The notes: generated by a model not told the origin, from the sequence alone. A stretch of 8,817 bases of DNA from Erythrobacter sp. UBA1916 (GCA_002337385.1 DDFY01000035.1:1-8817), one strand, 5' to 3'. Shown: positions 1-6,698, counted from the stretch's first letter. Numbers and translations are program-made.

Positions 1-2
1 TG

Positions 3-242
3 GGACTGGAGCGACGGCTCGTCCTCGGCGTGGGGCCGGAAGGCCGCAATGCAACGATCGAGAATGCTCTCGCCGGTGCCGCGGTCTTCGACCTCAGCCA
101 TGATGACGCGAAAGCAATCGCCGAAAACATGAGCAGAACCGTAGCGACACGGTGGGAACAGCTGTTCACGGAGGCTGGGATAAGCGCGGCTGACCGCAAG
201 CGTTTCGCAACCTGCTTCCGATTGGCAGCGCCTGCATCATGA
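3..242 (+). CDS. hipA: HipA-family serine/threonine kinase toxin, C-terminal fragment
   Basis: The reading frame is open from the left edge and stops at TGA 240-242, so only the last 79 residues are in view. They read LVLGVGPEGRNATIENAL near the start and then a helical tail containing VATRWEQLFTEAGIS. This resembles the end of HipA family kinases: a small strand and turn with G-x-x-GR-x-A, an N-A-L helix, then an acidic helix and a W-x-x-x-F segment. Known HipA proteins phosphorylate aminoacyl-tRNA synthetases and are neutralised by HipB, usually encoded just upstream. The kinase active site and any hipB lie outside the window, so activity cannot be judged. A GTG at 30 is only an internal Val codon, because similarity continues upstream of it. 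No clear terminator follows. The family call rests on a short C-terminal piece. Confidence 0.7.
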   Translation, partial: GLERRLVLGVGPEGRNATIENALAGAAVFDLSHDDAKAIAENMSRTVATRWEQLFTEAGISAADRKRFATCFRLAAPAS

Positions 243-438
243 TCGCAATCGCAGAAATCCGTTCATGGCGGCGCGTGCTTACCAAATTTGGCATGGTGAT
301 TACCCGGTGATTGCTAGCCGAAAAAACAGGGATCAAAAAATGCTGATTAGTGATTATATATCAGTGTATTATGATAGTATGATCACTAAGGTCTGGTACT
401 TCCGGTTCCGCCGGAAATAACGCCGGCGCTGCTTACCG
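243..438. other. AT-rich non-coding gap between convergent hipA and maeB
   Basis: No convincing gene is present here. The first part (243-320) has ordinary composition and contains GGTGATT twice (295-301 and 306-312). From about 321 to 390 the sequence becomes strikingly AT-rich, with two A6 runs (321-326 and 335-340) and a TA-rich core, unlike the GC-rich surroundings. A second short inverted repeat, TTCCGG/CCGGAA (400-405 and 411-416), has no T run after it on either strand. The composition change may mark horizontally acquired DNA around the toxin gene, but this is inference. Confidence 0.6.
347..389. repeat. Inverted repeat TTAGTGAT / ATCACTAA with AT-rich spacer
   Basis: TTAGTGAT at 347-354 is matched exactly by its reverse complement ATCACTAA at 382-389. 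After one mismatch the arms continue with ATA (356-358) against TAT (378-380), giving 11 of 12 paired positions about a centre at 368. The spacer is TA-rich and does not continue the pairing. No gene starts beside it, because the flanking genes converge. It could be a protein-binding site, the remains of a small mobile element or an attachment site. Nothing in the window decides between these. Confidence 0.5.
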
Positions 439-465
439 AAAAAGGCTGAGGCGGCTGCCTCAGCC
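439..465 (-). terminator. Rho-independent terminator of maeB, overlapping its stop codon
   Basis: Read on the minus strand, GGCTGAGGC (465-457), loop AGCC, and GCCTCAGCC (452-444) form a perfect 9-bp GC-rich stem, immediately followed by TTTTT (443-439). The maeB stop codon TGA (462-460) lies inside the first stem arm. On the plus strand the hairpin has no T tract, so it should stop only maeB transcripts. Confidence 0.92.
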
Positions 466-2736
466 CACCACGCCCGCGCTCGCCAGCACGGCCAGCGTCA
501 GGATATCGGGCGCAATCGCCGTCATCGGAGCGATCTGGACCGGCTTTTCCGATCCGATCAGCATCGGCCCGATCGTCGCATCGCCGCCCAGTTCGCGCAG
601 CAGCTTGGCCGACAGGTTCGCACTCTGCAGCCCCGGCATGATCAGCACGTTGGCCGGGCCCGACAGGCGGCTGAACGGATAGAGCTTCATCACCTTGGGG
701 TTGAGCGCGGCATCGGGTGCCATCTCGCCTTCGTATTCGAAGCCCGGCTCCTCCGCATCGAGGATCGCCACCGCATCGCGGATGTTCTCCAGCCACTGGC
801 CCGAGGGATTGCCGAAGGTCGAATAGGACAGGAAGGCAACGCGCGGCTCATGCCCCATGCGGCGGGCAACAGCGGCGGTTTCCCTGGCGATATGCGCCAG
901 CTCTTCCGCCGTCGGGCGTTCGTTCATGGTGGTGTCGGCAAGGAAGGTGGTGTGGTTCTTGCCGATCATCATGTGCACGCCGAAAGGCACAGCGCCCGGC
1001 TTCGGATCGATCACGCGGGCCACTTCCCGCGCGGTCTGGCTGAAGGTACGGGTCAGGCCCGAGATCATCCCGTCACCATGGCCCAGCGCCACCAGCAGCG
1101 CGGCAAACACGTTGCGCTCCTGATTGACCATGCGGCGCACGTCACGCTCGGTATAGCCGCGGCGCTGCAGGCGCTTGTAGAGGAAGTCCACCATCGGCTC
1201 GATATGCTCGGAGGTGTAGGAATTCTCGATGATGTAGCTGTCGGGATCGTCGACCGCGAGTTCAACCAGCTTCTCGCGCACCTTCTCGGTTCGGCCCACC
1301 AGAATCGGGGTGCCATAGCCAAAGTCACGGAACTGGATCGCAGCGCGCAGGGCCACCTCTTCCTCAGCCTCCGCAAAGACCATCGTCTTCGGATTGGCCT
1401 TGGCCAGCGAGTAGACGTTGGTGAGCGCCGAAGTGGTCGGGTTAAGGCGCGCCTTGAGGCTGTGTGCGTAAACGTCGAAATCCTCGATCGGGGCGAGCGC
1501 CACGCCCGAATCCATCGCCGCCTTCGCCACCGCCGAGGAAACCACCTCGATCAGACGCGGGTCGAACGGGGCGGGAATGATGTAGTCGGTGCCGAACTGG
1601 TGGTTGATGCCATAGGCTGCGGCAACCTCCTCGGGCACCGGCCTGCGCGCGAGTTCGGCAATGGCATGAGCCGCCGCGATCTTCATTTCCTCGTTGATCG
1701 TGGTCGCCTGCACGTCGAGCGCGCCTCGGAAGATGAACGGGAAGCCGAGCACGTTGTTGACCTGGTTCGGATAGTCCGACCGGCCCGTTGCCACGATGGC
1801 GTCGGGGCGCACGGCCTTGGCGTCATCGGGCGTGATCTCGGGATCGGGGTTGGCCATGGCGAAGATGATCGGCCTGTCGGCCATGTCCTTCACCCATTCG
1901 GGCTTGAGCGCATCCTTCGCTGACAGCCCGAGGAAAATGTCCGCCCCCTTGAGCGCATCTTCCAGCGTGCGGCATTCGGTTTCAACCGCATGAGCGCTCT
2001 TCCACTGGTCGACATTGTCGCGCCCCGGGAAGATCACGCCCGAACGGTCGCACATCAGCACGTTCTCGTGGCGCACGCCCATCGACTTGATCAGCGCCGT
2101 GCAGGCAATCGCCGCCGCACCCGCGCCATTGACCACGACCTTCACGTCCTCAAGCTTGCGCCCTGTGAGGTGGCAGGCGTTGACGAGCCCGGCAGCGGTG
2201 ATGATCGCGGTGCCGTGCTGGTCGTCGTGCATGATCGGCACGTTCATCCGCTCGCGCAGTTCCTGCTCGATGATGAAACACTCGGGCGCCTTGATGTCCT
2301 CGAGGTTGATGCCGCCGAAGCTCGGCTCCATCAGGGCCACCGCCTCGATGAAGGCACGCGGGTCTTCGGTGGCGAGTTCGAGGTCGATCGCGTCAACATC
2401 GGCGAAGCGCTTGAACAGCACGGCCTTGCCTTCCATCACCGGCTTGGCGGCAAGCGCGCCCAGATTGCCGAGGCCGAGAATGGCGGTGCCGTTGGAGATG
2501 ACCGCAACGAGATTGGAGCGCGCCGTGTACCGCGCCGCCATGGCCGGATCTTCGGCAATCGCCTTCACCGGCGCAGCAACACCAGGAGAATAGGCCAAGG
2601 AGAGATCGCGCTGAGTCGCCATCGGCTTCGACGCCACGATCTCGATCTTACCCGGACGGATCGTCTCGTGGTAGAAAAGCGCTTCGCGGGTGGTGAAGTC
2701 CTGGTTGGTCTCGTCGTCTTTCACGTTCATCTCCAT
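460..2736 (-). CDS. maeB: NADP-dependent malic enzyme with C-terminal phosphotransacetylase-like domain
   Basis: A 758-residue cytosolic enzyme that oxidatively decarboxylates malate to pyruvate and makes NADPH, linking the TCA cycle to pyruvate supply. The malic enzyme domain fills about residues 15-430. It shows the catalytic Tyr segment AYSPGVA (Y49), the substrate-side lysine region FKRFADVDAIDLE (about 108-120), metal ligands in NLEDIKAPE (E146, D147) and MHDDQHGTA (D171, D172), and the dinucleotide loop NGAGAAA (203-209). Residues from about 445 to the end form a phosphate acetyltransferase-like domain (YSLAKANPKTMVFAEAEEE onward). In this family that domain is regulatory, responding to acetyl-CoA, and is not normally an active Pta. 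The length matches E. coli MaeB. GGGAG (2751-2747) sits 10 nt before ATG 2736, which supports this start over the in-frame ATG two codons later. The gene is divergent from mutS and ends in its own terminator. NADP rather than NAD use is assumed from the family. Confidence 0.96.
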   Translation of the reverse strand: MEMNVKDDETNQDFTTREALFYHETIRPGKIEIVASKPMATQRDLSLAYSPGVAAPVKAIAEDPAMAARYTARSNLVAVISNGTAILGLGNLGALAAKPVMEGKAVLFKRFADVDAIDLELATEDPRAFIEAVALMEPSFGGINLEDIKAPECFIIEQELRERMNVPIMHDDQHGTAIITAAGLVNACHLTGRKLEDVKVVVNGAGAAAIACTALIKSMGVRHENVLMCDRSGVIFPGRDNVDQWKSAHAVETECRTLEDALKGADIFLGLSAKDALKPEWVKDMADRPIIFAMANPDPEITPDDAKAVRPDAIVATGRSDYPNQVNNVLGFPFIFRGALDVQATTINEEMKIAAAHAIAELARRPVPEEVAAAYGINHQFGTDYIIPAPFDPRLIEVVSSAVAKAAMDSGVALAPIEDFDVYAHSLKARLNPTTSALTNVYSLAKANPKTMVFAEAEEEVALRAAIQFRDFGYGTPILVGRTEKVREKLVELAVDDPDSYIIENSYTSEHIEPMVDFLYKRLQRRGYTERDVRRMVNQERNVFAALLVALGHGDGMISGLTRTFSQTAREVARVIDPKPGAVPFGVHMMIGKNHTTFLADTTMNERPTAEELAHIARETAAVARRMGHEPRVAFLSYSTFGNPSGQWLENIRDAVAILDAEEPGFEYEGEMAPDAALNPKVMKLYPFSRLSGPANVLIMPGLQSANLSAKLLRELGGDATIGPMLIGSEKPVQIAPMTAIAPDILTLAVLASAGVVG

Positions 2737-2779
2737 GTGCTGAGCACTCCCATAGTGGGCAGAGGCGCGGGGCGATAGG

Positions 2780-2804
2780 GGAAAGGCGGCCAGTCAGCCT
2801 TTCC
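2780..2804. repeat. Hairpin or operator-like inverted repeat in the maeB-mutS divergent region
   Basis: GGAAAGGC (2780-2787) and GCCTTTCC (2797-2804) form an exact 8-bp inverted repeat around a 9-nt spacer. It lies in the 104-bp gap between the starts of maeB (2736) and mutS (2841). It could be an operator acting on either gene or a hairpin in one leader. No T tract follows on either strand, so it is not a terminator. I found no convincing sigma-70 -35/-10 pair for either gene in the gap. Confidence 0.45.
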
Positions 2805-2840
2805 AAATCGGCCACGGCAAGGCTAGGCCTCACCGCGATC

Positions 2841-5459
2841 ATGTCTTCAGCCCCGACCCCGATGATGGCGCAATATTTCGCGCTCAAGAAAGAAGCGGGT
2901 GAATGCCTGCTGTTTTACCGCATGGGCGACTTCTTCGAACTGTTCTTCGAAGACGCCCGGCGGGCTGCCGCGGTACTGGATATCGCGCTGACAACGCGCG
3001 GCGAGCATGGCGGTGAGCCCGTGCCGATGTGCGGGGTGCCCGTCCATTCAGCCGAAAGCTATCTCGCCCGCCTAATCCGCGCCGGATGCCGGGTGGCCAT
3101 CGCCGAACAGGTCGAAACGCCCGACGAGGCCAAGGCCCGTGCCAAGCGCGAGGGCACGCCGGTGTCCAAGGCGCTGGTGAAGCGCGACATCGTCCGCTTC
3201 GTCACCGCCGGAACGCTGACGGAAGAGGCCCTGCTCGAACCGCGCCGGGCGAACATGCTGGCGGCCGTGTGCGAAGTGCGCGGGGTCTGCGGGATCGCCG
3301 CCTGCGATATTTCGACCGGGCGCATGGAGCTGGAAGAGTGCGACGCACCGGCAATGAACGCGGCGCTGGCGCGGATCGGGGCCAGCGAGCTAGTGGCGCC
3401 CGAGGACTGGGAGGCCGCTCCGCCAGAGCATGTGGCGCGGCCCGCCGGCGACTTTGCCAGTGATCGCGGCGAAGCGCGGCTCAAGGCGCTGCACCAGGTG
3501 GCGACGCTCGATGGGTTCGGCCAGTTCAGCCGGGCCATGCTGGCCGCCGCAGCTGGTCTGATTGCCTATCTCGACCATGCCGGGCGCGGCGAGCTGCCAC
3601 TGCTGCTGCCGCCGGTGGTGCGTCAGGGCGGTGGCTATATGGCGATGGACGAGGCCACACGCACCAGCCTCGAAATCCTGACCAGCCAATCGGGCGGCCG
3701 CGAAGGCAGCCTGATCGCGGCTATTGATCGCTGCTCGACCGGCGCCGGTGCTCGCCTGCTGGCGGACGACCTCGCCGCCCCGCTGGCCGAGGCCCGGCCA
3801 ATCGGCGAACGACTGGAACTCGTGGCATGGTTGCACCGTGACCCGCTGCTGCGCGGCGACCTGCGCGAAGCCCTGCGCGCCCTGCCCGATATCGGGCGCG
3901 CGCTGGGCCGGGTGGTGGCCGGCAGAGGCTCTCCGCGCGACCTCGGACAGATTCGCGACGGCCTCGATCAGGGGCGTCAGATCGGCGAACTGCTCGATGC
4001 CGCACTGGATCGCCCTGCGCTGCTGGCCTCGCTCCTTCCCGCGCTGGGCGGCCATGGCGAACTGATCGACCTGCTGGCGCGCGCGCTGGTCGAATCGCCA
4101 CCGACCGAGCGGCAGTCGGGTGGCTATATCGCTGCGGGCTACGACGCCTCGCTCGACGAATTGCGCGACATTTCGGGCAATGCCCGCCGCGCCATTGCCG
4201 CTCTGGAAACGCGCTATCGCGAAGAGACCGGGATCTCGGCGCTCAAGATCAAGCACAACGGCGTGCTCGGCTACTTCATCGAGGTGCCCGCGCGCCACGG
4301 CGATGCGCTGATGGCGCCCGACAGCGGCTTCACCCATCGCCAGACCATGGCCGGCGCGGTGCGGTTCAACTCGCTGAGCCTGCATGAAGAGGCCAGCCGC
4401 ATCGCCGAAGCGGGCGGGCGCGCACTCGCCGCCGAGGAAGCGCATTTCGAAGAGCTGGTCGAAGCCGTTGCGCGCAGGTCCAAGGCCATCGCCGCGACCG
4501 CCGCGGCGCTCGCCCGGATCGACGTTGCCGCCAGCCACGCCACCCGCGCGGTGGAGGGCGAATGGTGCCTCCCGCAAATCTCCGAGGGCACGGACCTCGC
4601 TATCGAGGCAGGCCGCCATCCGGTGGTGGAACAGGCGCTCGAACGCAGTGGCGAACGCTTTGTCGCCAACGATTGCAAGCTCGCTCAAGCCGACCGGCTG
4701 TGGCTGGTGGGCGGGCCGAACATGGGCGGCAAGTCGACTTTCCTGCGGCAAAACGCGCTGATCGTGCTGCTGGCGCAGGCGGGCAGCTTTGTCCCGGCAA
4801 AGGCCGCGCAGATCGGGCTGGTCGATCGCCTGTTCAGCCGCGTCGGCGCGGCCGATAATCTGGCGCGCGGGCGCTCGACCTTCATGGTTGAAATGGTGGA
4901 GACCGCCGCCATCCTCAGCCAGGCGGGCGAAAACAGCTTCGTCATTCTCGACGAGGTCGGTCGCGGCACCTCCACCTATGACGGGCTGGCGCTGGCCTGG
5001 GCCGTGGCCGAGGCGATCCACGAGACCAACCGCAGCCGCTGCCTGTTCGCCACGCACTATCACGAGATGGCGCGGCTGGCCGACACCTGCCCTGCCCTCT
5101 CGCTGCACCATGTCCGCGCCCGCGAGTGGAAGGGCGACCTCGTCTTGCTGCACGAACTGGCCGAAGGGGCCGCTGACCGCTCCTATGGCCTTGCCGTGGC
5201 CAAGCTGGCGGGGGTTCCAGCCCCCGTGGTCAAGCGCGCGCGCGACGTGCTGGCTCGGCTCGAAAAGGGCCGCGCGGAAACGGGCGGACTTGCCGCAGGA
5301 TTAGGCGAACTGCCGCTGTTTGCCGCCTCCATGGCGCAGGAGGAGGAAGCGCCCGATCCTCTGCGCGCGCTGCTCGACGAGGTGGAGGTCGATGCGCTGT
5401 CACCGCGCGAGGCGCTCGATCTGCTCTATCGCCTGAAGCAGGAAGCCGGAACGAGCTGA
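2841..5459 (+). CDS. mutS: DNA mismatch repair ATPase MutS
   Basis: An 872-residue MutS, the protein that recognises mispaired and small looped-out bases and, with MutL, starts strand-specific repair. The N-terminal mismatch-binding loop FYRMGDFFELF contains the Phe-x-Glu wedge (F31, E33). A connector domain follows, then the long lever/clamp region (about 260-560). The ATPase domain has Walker A GPNMGGKST (625-633) and Walker B with signature ILDEVGRGTS (702-711), followed by FATHYHEM. Near the C-terminus ELPLF (823-827) resembles the beta-clamp binding pentapeptide seen in MutS proteins, which is inference. Length and domain order are normal and nothing is broken. The start is chosen because MSSAPTPMMAQYFALK aligns with the usual MutS N-terminus (TPMMxQY). 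It has only a poor Shine-Dalgarno (AGG near 2824-2827). The 3' end carries the -35 element of the downstream gene. Confidence 0.98.
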   Translation: MSSAPTPMMAQYFALKKEAGECLLFYRMGDFFELFFEDARRAAAVLDIALTTRGEHGGEPVPMCGVPVHSAESYLARLIRAGCRVAIAEQVETPDEAKARAKREGTPVSKALVKRDIVRFVTAGTLTEEALLEPRRANMLAAVCEVRGVCGIAACDISTGRMELEECDAPAMNAALARIGASELVAPEDWEAAPPEHVARPAGDFASDRGEARLKALHQVATLDGFGQFSRAMLAAAAGLIAYLDHAGRGELPLLLPPVVRQGGGYMAMDEATRTSLEILTSQSGGREGSLIAAIDRCSTGAGARLLADDLAAPLAEARPIGERLELVAWLHRDPLLRGDLREALRALPDIGRALGRVVAGRGSPRDLGQIRDGLDQGRQIGELLDAALDRPALLASLLPALGGHGELIDLLARALVESPPTERQSGGYIAAGYDASLDELRDISGNARRAIAALETRYREETGISALKIKHNGVLGYFIEVPARHGDALMAPDSGFTHRQTMAGAVRFNSLSLHEEASRIAEAGGRALAAEEAHFEELVEAVARRSKAIAATAAALARIDVAASHATRAVEGEWCLPQISEGTDLAIEAGRHPVVEQALERSGERFVANDCKLAQADRLWLVGGPNMGGKSTFLRQNALIVLLAQAGSFVPAKAAQIGLVDRLFSRVGAADNLARGRSTFMVEMVETAAILSQAGENSFVILDEVGRGTSTYDGLALAWAVAEAIHETNRSRCLFATHYHEMARLADTCPALSLHHVRAREWKGDLVLLHELAEGAADRSYGLAVAKLAGVPAPVVKRARDVLARLEKGRAETGGLAAGLGELPLFAASMAQEEEAPDPLRALLDEVEVDALSPREALDLLYRLKQEAGTS

Positions 5460-5473
5460 CCTCTCCCTGCGTT
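5448..5473 (+). promoter_or_regulatory. EcfG-type general stress promoter upstream of the DUF202 gene
   Basis: GGAAC (5448-5452), a 17-bp spacer, and CGTT (5470-5473) match exactly the consensus known for EcfG sigma factors of Alphaproteobacteria (GGAAC-N16/17-CGTT). The -35 lies inside the last codons of mutS (stop 5457-5459). The expected transcription start, a few bases after the -10, falls at about 5479-5483, at or next to ATG 5483. This suggests a leaderless or near-leaderless mRNA. Confidence 0.72.
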
Positions 5474-5482
5474 TGACAAGGT

Positions 5483-5890
5483 ATGGCGGAAAGCGACTCC
5501 AGCGATCAATCGGGCGGCAAGAACGATCTTGCCGAGTTTCGGACCGATCTTGCCGAAGACCGTAACATCATGGCGATGGAGCGCACCTTCGCGGGCTGGA
5601 TCCGCACGGCCTTTGCCGCGATCGGTATCGGCATCGGCTTTCGCGCCCTGTTCGGAGAACTCGATCCGCCGTGGCTGGCGCGCGCGATTGCCACGGTGTG
5701 CATCCTCGCAGGCGCATGGCTGGCAATTATGGCCCAGCACCGCGCCTGTAAGACCCTCGCCCGGCTCGACCCGCACAAGCTTGAGCGCCTGTCGCCGCCC
5801 AACTTCCGCTTGCTGGCATGGGGCGTGGCGGCAGGCGCCATGGTGCTGATCGCCGGCTTATGGATTCTCAACGACGGCTCGATCGGCTGA
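5483..5890 (+). CDS. DUF202 / YidH family inner membrane protein
   Basis: A 135-residue protein of the DUF202 family (E. coli YidH and YidG), whose function is not known. The family signature is clear: LAEDRNIMAMERTFAGWIRTAF around residues 23-44, where the E-R-T-F-x-x-W-I-R-T core precedes the first membrane helix. Three membrane segments can be seen at about 38-57, 66-84 and 109-129, with a hydrophilic acidic N-terminal tail of about 22 residues. The start at 5483 keeps this tail. Later in-frame ATGs (5570, 5576) would leave almost nothing before the conserved core. There is no well-placed Shine-Dalgarno: AAGG (5478-5481) sits one base from ATG. The upstream EcfG-type promoter would start transcription almost at the ATG, so leaderless translation would explain this. 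It follows mutS by 23 bp but probably has its own stress promoter. Its stop lies 7 bp from the stop of the convergent gene. Confidence 0.9.
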   Translation: MAESDSSDQSGGKNDLAEFRTDLAEDRNIMAMERTFAGWIRTAFAAIGIGIGFRALFGELDPPWLARAIATVCILAGAWLAIMAQHRACKTLARLDPHKLERLSPPNFRLLAWGVAAGAMVLIAGLWILNDGSIG

Positions 5891-5897
5891 AGCCGGG

Positions 5898-6203
5898 TTA
5901 ACTGTCGTCTTCGGGCTTCGCCGAGGGCTTGTAGAGGCTCTCGTCATCATCGTGCGCGGGTTCGCCGCGGAACGCGTCCATGTCGATCCGGCCCGAGCTT
6001 TCCATATCGCGCATGTGGTCGACGAGATCCTGCGTCGAATCGCCCATCACGTCGCTTTCGTTCGGCCCCTTGATGCTTTCAGTGGGGCTGCGCAGCTGCT
6101 GGCGGATTTCGCCTGCCCGCTCGGCCACGCTCTGCGCCTGAGAGGAAGCATCGTCCTGCTCGGAATTGTGCAGTTCGGGCGCGCTGTCGTTCTTGTCGGT
6201 CAT
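5898..6203 (-). CDS. Acidic small hypothetical protein, probable general-stress gene
   Basis: A 101-residue protein I cannot assign to a named family. It is hydrophilic and acidic (26 Asp/Glu against 10 Lys/Arg), has no Cys or Trp, no signal peptide and no membrane segment, so it is probably a soluble cytosolic and partly disordered protein. Residues 21-38 (SQAQSVAERAGEIRQQLR) look helical. The segment SSGRIDMDAFRGEPAHDDDE (69-88) is the most motif-like part and resembles a tail I associate with sphingomonad hypothetical proteins, from memory only. A strong Shine-Dalgarno, AAAGGAG (6218-6212), lies 8 nt before ATG 6203, which fixes the start and argues that the gene is real. It is preceded by an exact EcfG-type promoter and converges on the DUF202 gene. 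It is not a recognisable NepR anti-sigma factor. Confidence 0.8.
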   Translation of the reverse strand: MTDKNDSAPELHNSEQDDASSQAQSVAERAGEIRQQLRSPTESIKGPNESDVMGDSTQDLVDHMRDMESSGRIDMDAFRGEPAHDDDESLYKPSAKPEDDS

Positions 6204-6226
6204 AGCGATTTCTCCTTTGTGGATGA

Positions 6227-6252
6227 AACGGACGAATGCCGTGCACCGTTCC
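6227..6252 (-). promoter_or_regulatory. EcfG-type general stress promoter of the acidic small gene
   Basis: On the minus strand, GGAAC (6252-6248), a 17-bp spacer, and CGTT (6230-6227) match exactly the EcfG sigma factor consensus. Transcription would be expected to start at about 6222-6218, giving a leader of roughly 15-19 nt. That leader would contain the strong AAAGGAG ribosome site ahead of ATG 6203. The site is independent of, but identical in spacing to, the promoter at 5448-5473. Confidence 0.78.
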
Positions 6253-6307
6253 CGAACCAGCTGCGCGCAAACCGCAAGTTAACCTGCTGCTGATAGGCGC
6301 GAAGGCT

Positions 6308-6697
6308 ATGCAAAGTGGGCTTCTCAAGCTTGTGGCCGGGGCGCTGGTGATCGGCGCGCTCATGATGTTTGCGGCCCTGCAACTGATCGGCACCGAGGCC
6401 AACAAGGGCCGCCTGGCGGAAATCGCCGATCGGCAAAGCATGCCTGAGCCCATGATCGAGCCGGATATCACGCCCATGCCCGAACCGATCCCGGAGCCGC
6501 TACCCGAAACGGTTTACGAAGAAGACGGATGGTATGGCGCTGAAGGTTCAACCGAAGGCTTCACCCCCGAACCGTTCGACCCGAGCCCCCAGTTCGACGA
6601 CCTGCCGCCCGAAGACCTGCGGTTCGACCCGCGGCCTGAACCCGGTGTGGGCCAACCGCAGATAGTCGATCCCGACACAGAACCGTTCATGCCGTAG
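6308..6697 (+). CDS. Membrane-anchored Pro/Glu-rich hypothetical protein
   Basis: From ATG 6308 this encodes 129 residues. An N-terminal hydrophobic helix (about 5-27, LLKLVAGALVIGALMMFAAL) could be an uncleaved membrane anchor. It is followed by a short charged helix (28-43) and then a low-complexity stretch rich in Pro, Glu and Asp. This stretch includes repeated M/I-P-E-P units at about 45-67 and D-P / E-P pairs to the end. The tail is strongly acidic and likely extended, outside the membrane. I do not recognise the family. The frame stays open to an ATG at 6236, but that would add 24 residues without membrane character and put the start inside the divergent promoter region, so 6308 is preferred. 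GAAGG (6301-6305) is very close to ATG, so the ribosome site is weak. The stop (6695-6697) is one base from the stop of the convergent pduO gene. Confidence 0.72.
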   Translation: MQSGLLKLVAGALVIGALMMFAALQLIGTEANKGRLAEIADRQSMPEPMIEPDITPMPEPIPEPLPETVYEEDGWYGAEGSTEGFTPEPFDPSPQFDDLPPEDLRFDPRPEPGVGQPQIVDPDTEPFMP

Positions 6698-6698
6698 C

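Noticed and set aside
400..416. TTCCGG/CCGGAA inverted repeat as a hipA terminator
   Set aside because: The stem is only 6 bp and no T tract follows it on the plus strand.
850..1923. Plus-strand open frames opposite maeB (850-1923 and 1990-2778)
   Set aside because: They are shadows of maeB codons. They are Arg/His/Gly-rich without domains or ribosome sites, and the maeB frame is fully supported by motifs.
3390..5153. Long minus-strand open frame (587 codons) opposite mutS
   Set aside because: It lies wholly inside a canonical mutS on the other strand. In GC-rich DNA, antisense frames stay open because of the third-position GC bias of the real gene. The translation shows no family features.
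5473..5478. Perfect sigma-70 -35 hexamer TTGACA just before the DUF202 gene
   Set aside because: No -10 sequence lies 16-18 bp downstream, and a start there would be inside the coding region. The overlapping GGAAC-N17-CGTT explains the site better.
5898..6203. Idea that the acidic protein is the anti-sigma factor NepR
   Set aside because: It is longer than usual NepR and lacks the NepR core helices (GxxLRxxYDxxxxEPxPxxF type). The genes normally beside nepR (ecfG, phyR) are absent.
6236..6307. Upstream ATG extending the Pro/Glu-rich protein by 24 residues
   Set aside because: It overlaps the divergent promoter region, has no ribosome site and adds a non-hydrophobic segment ahead of a natural N-terminal membrane helix.
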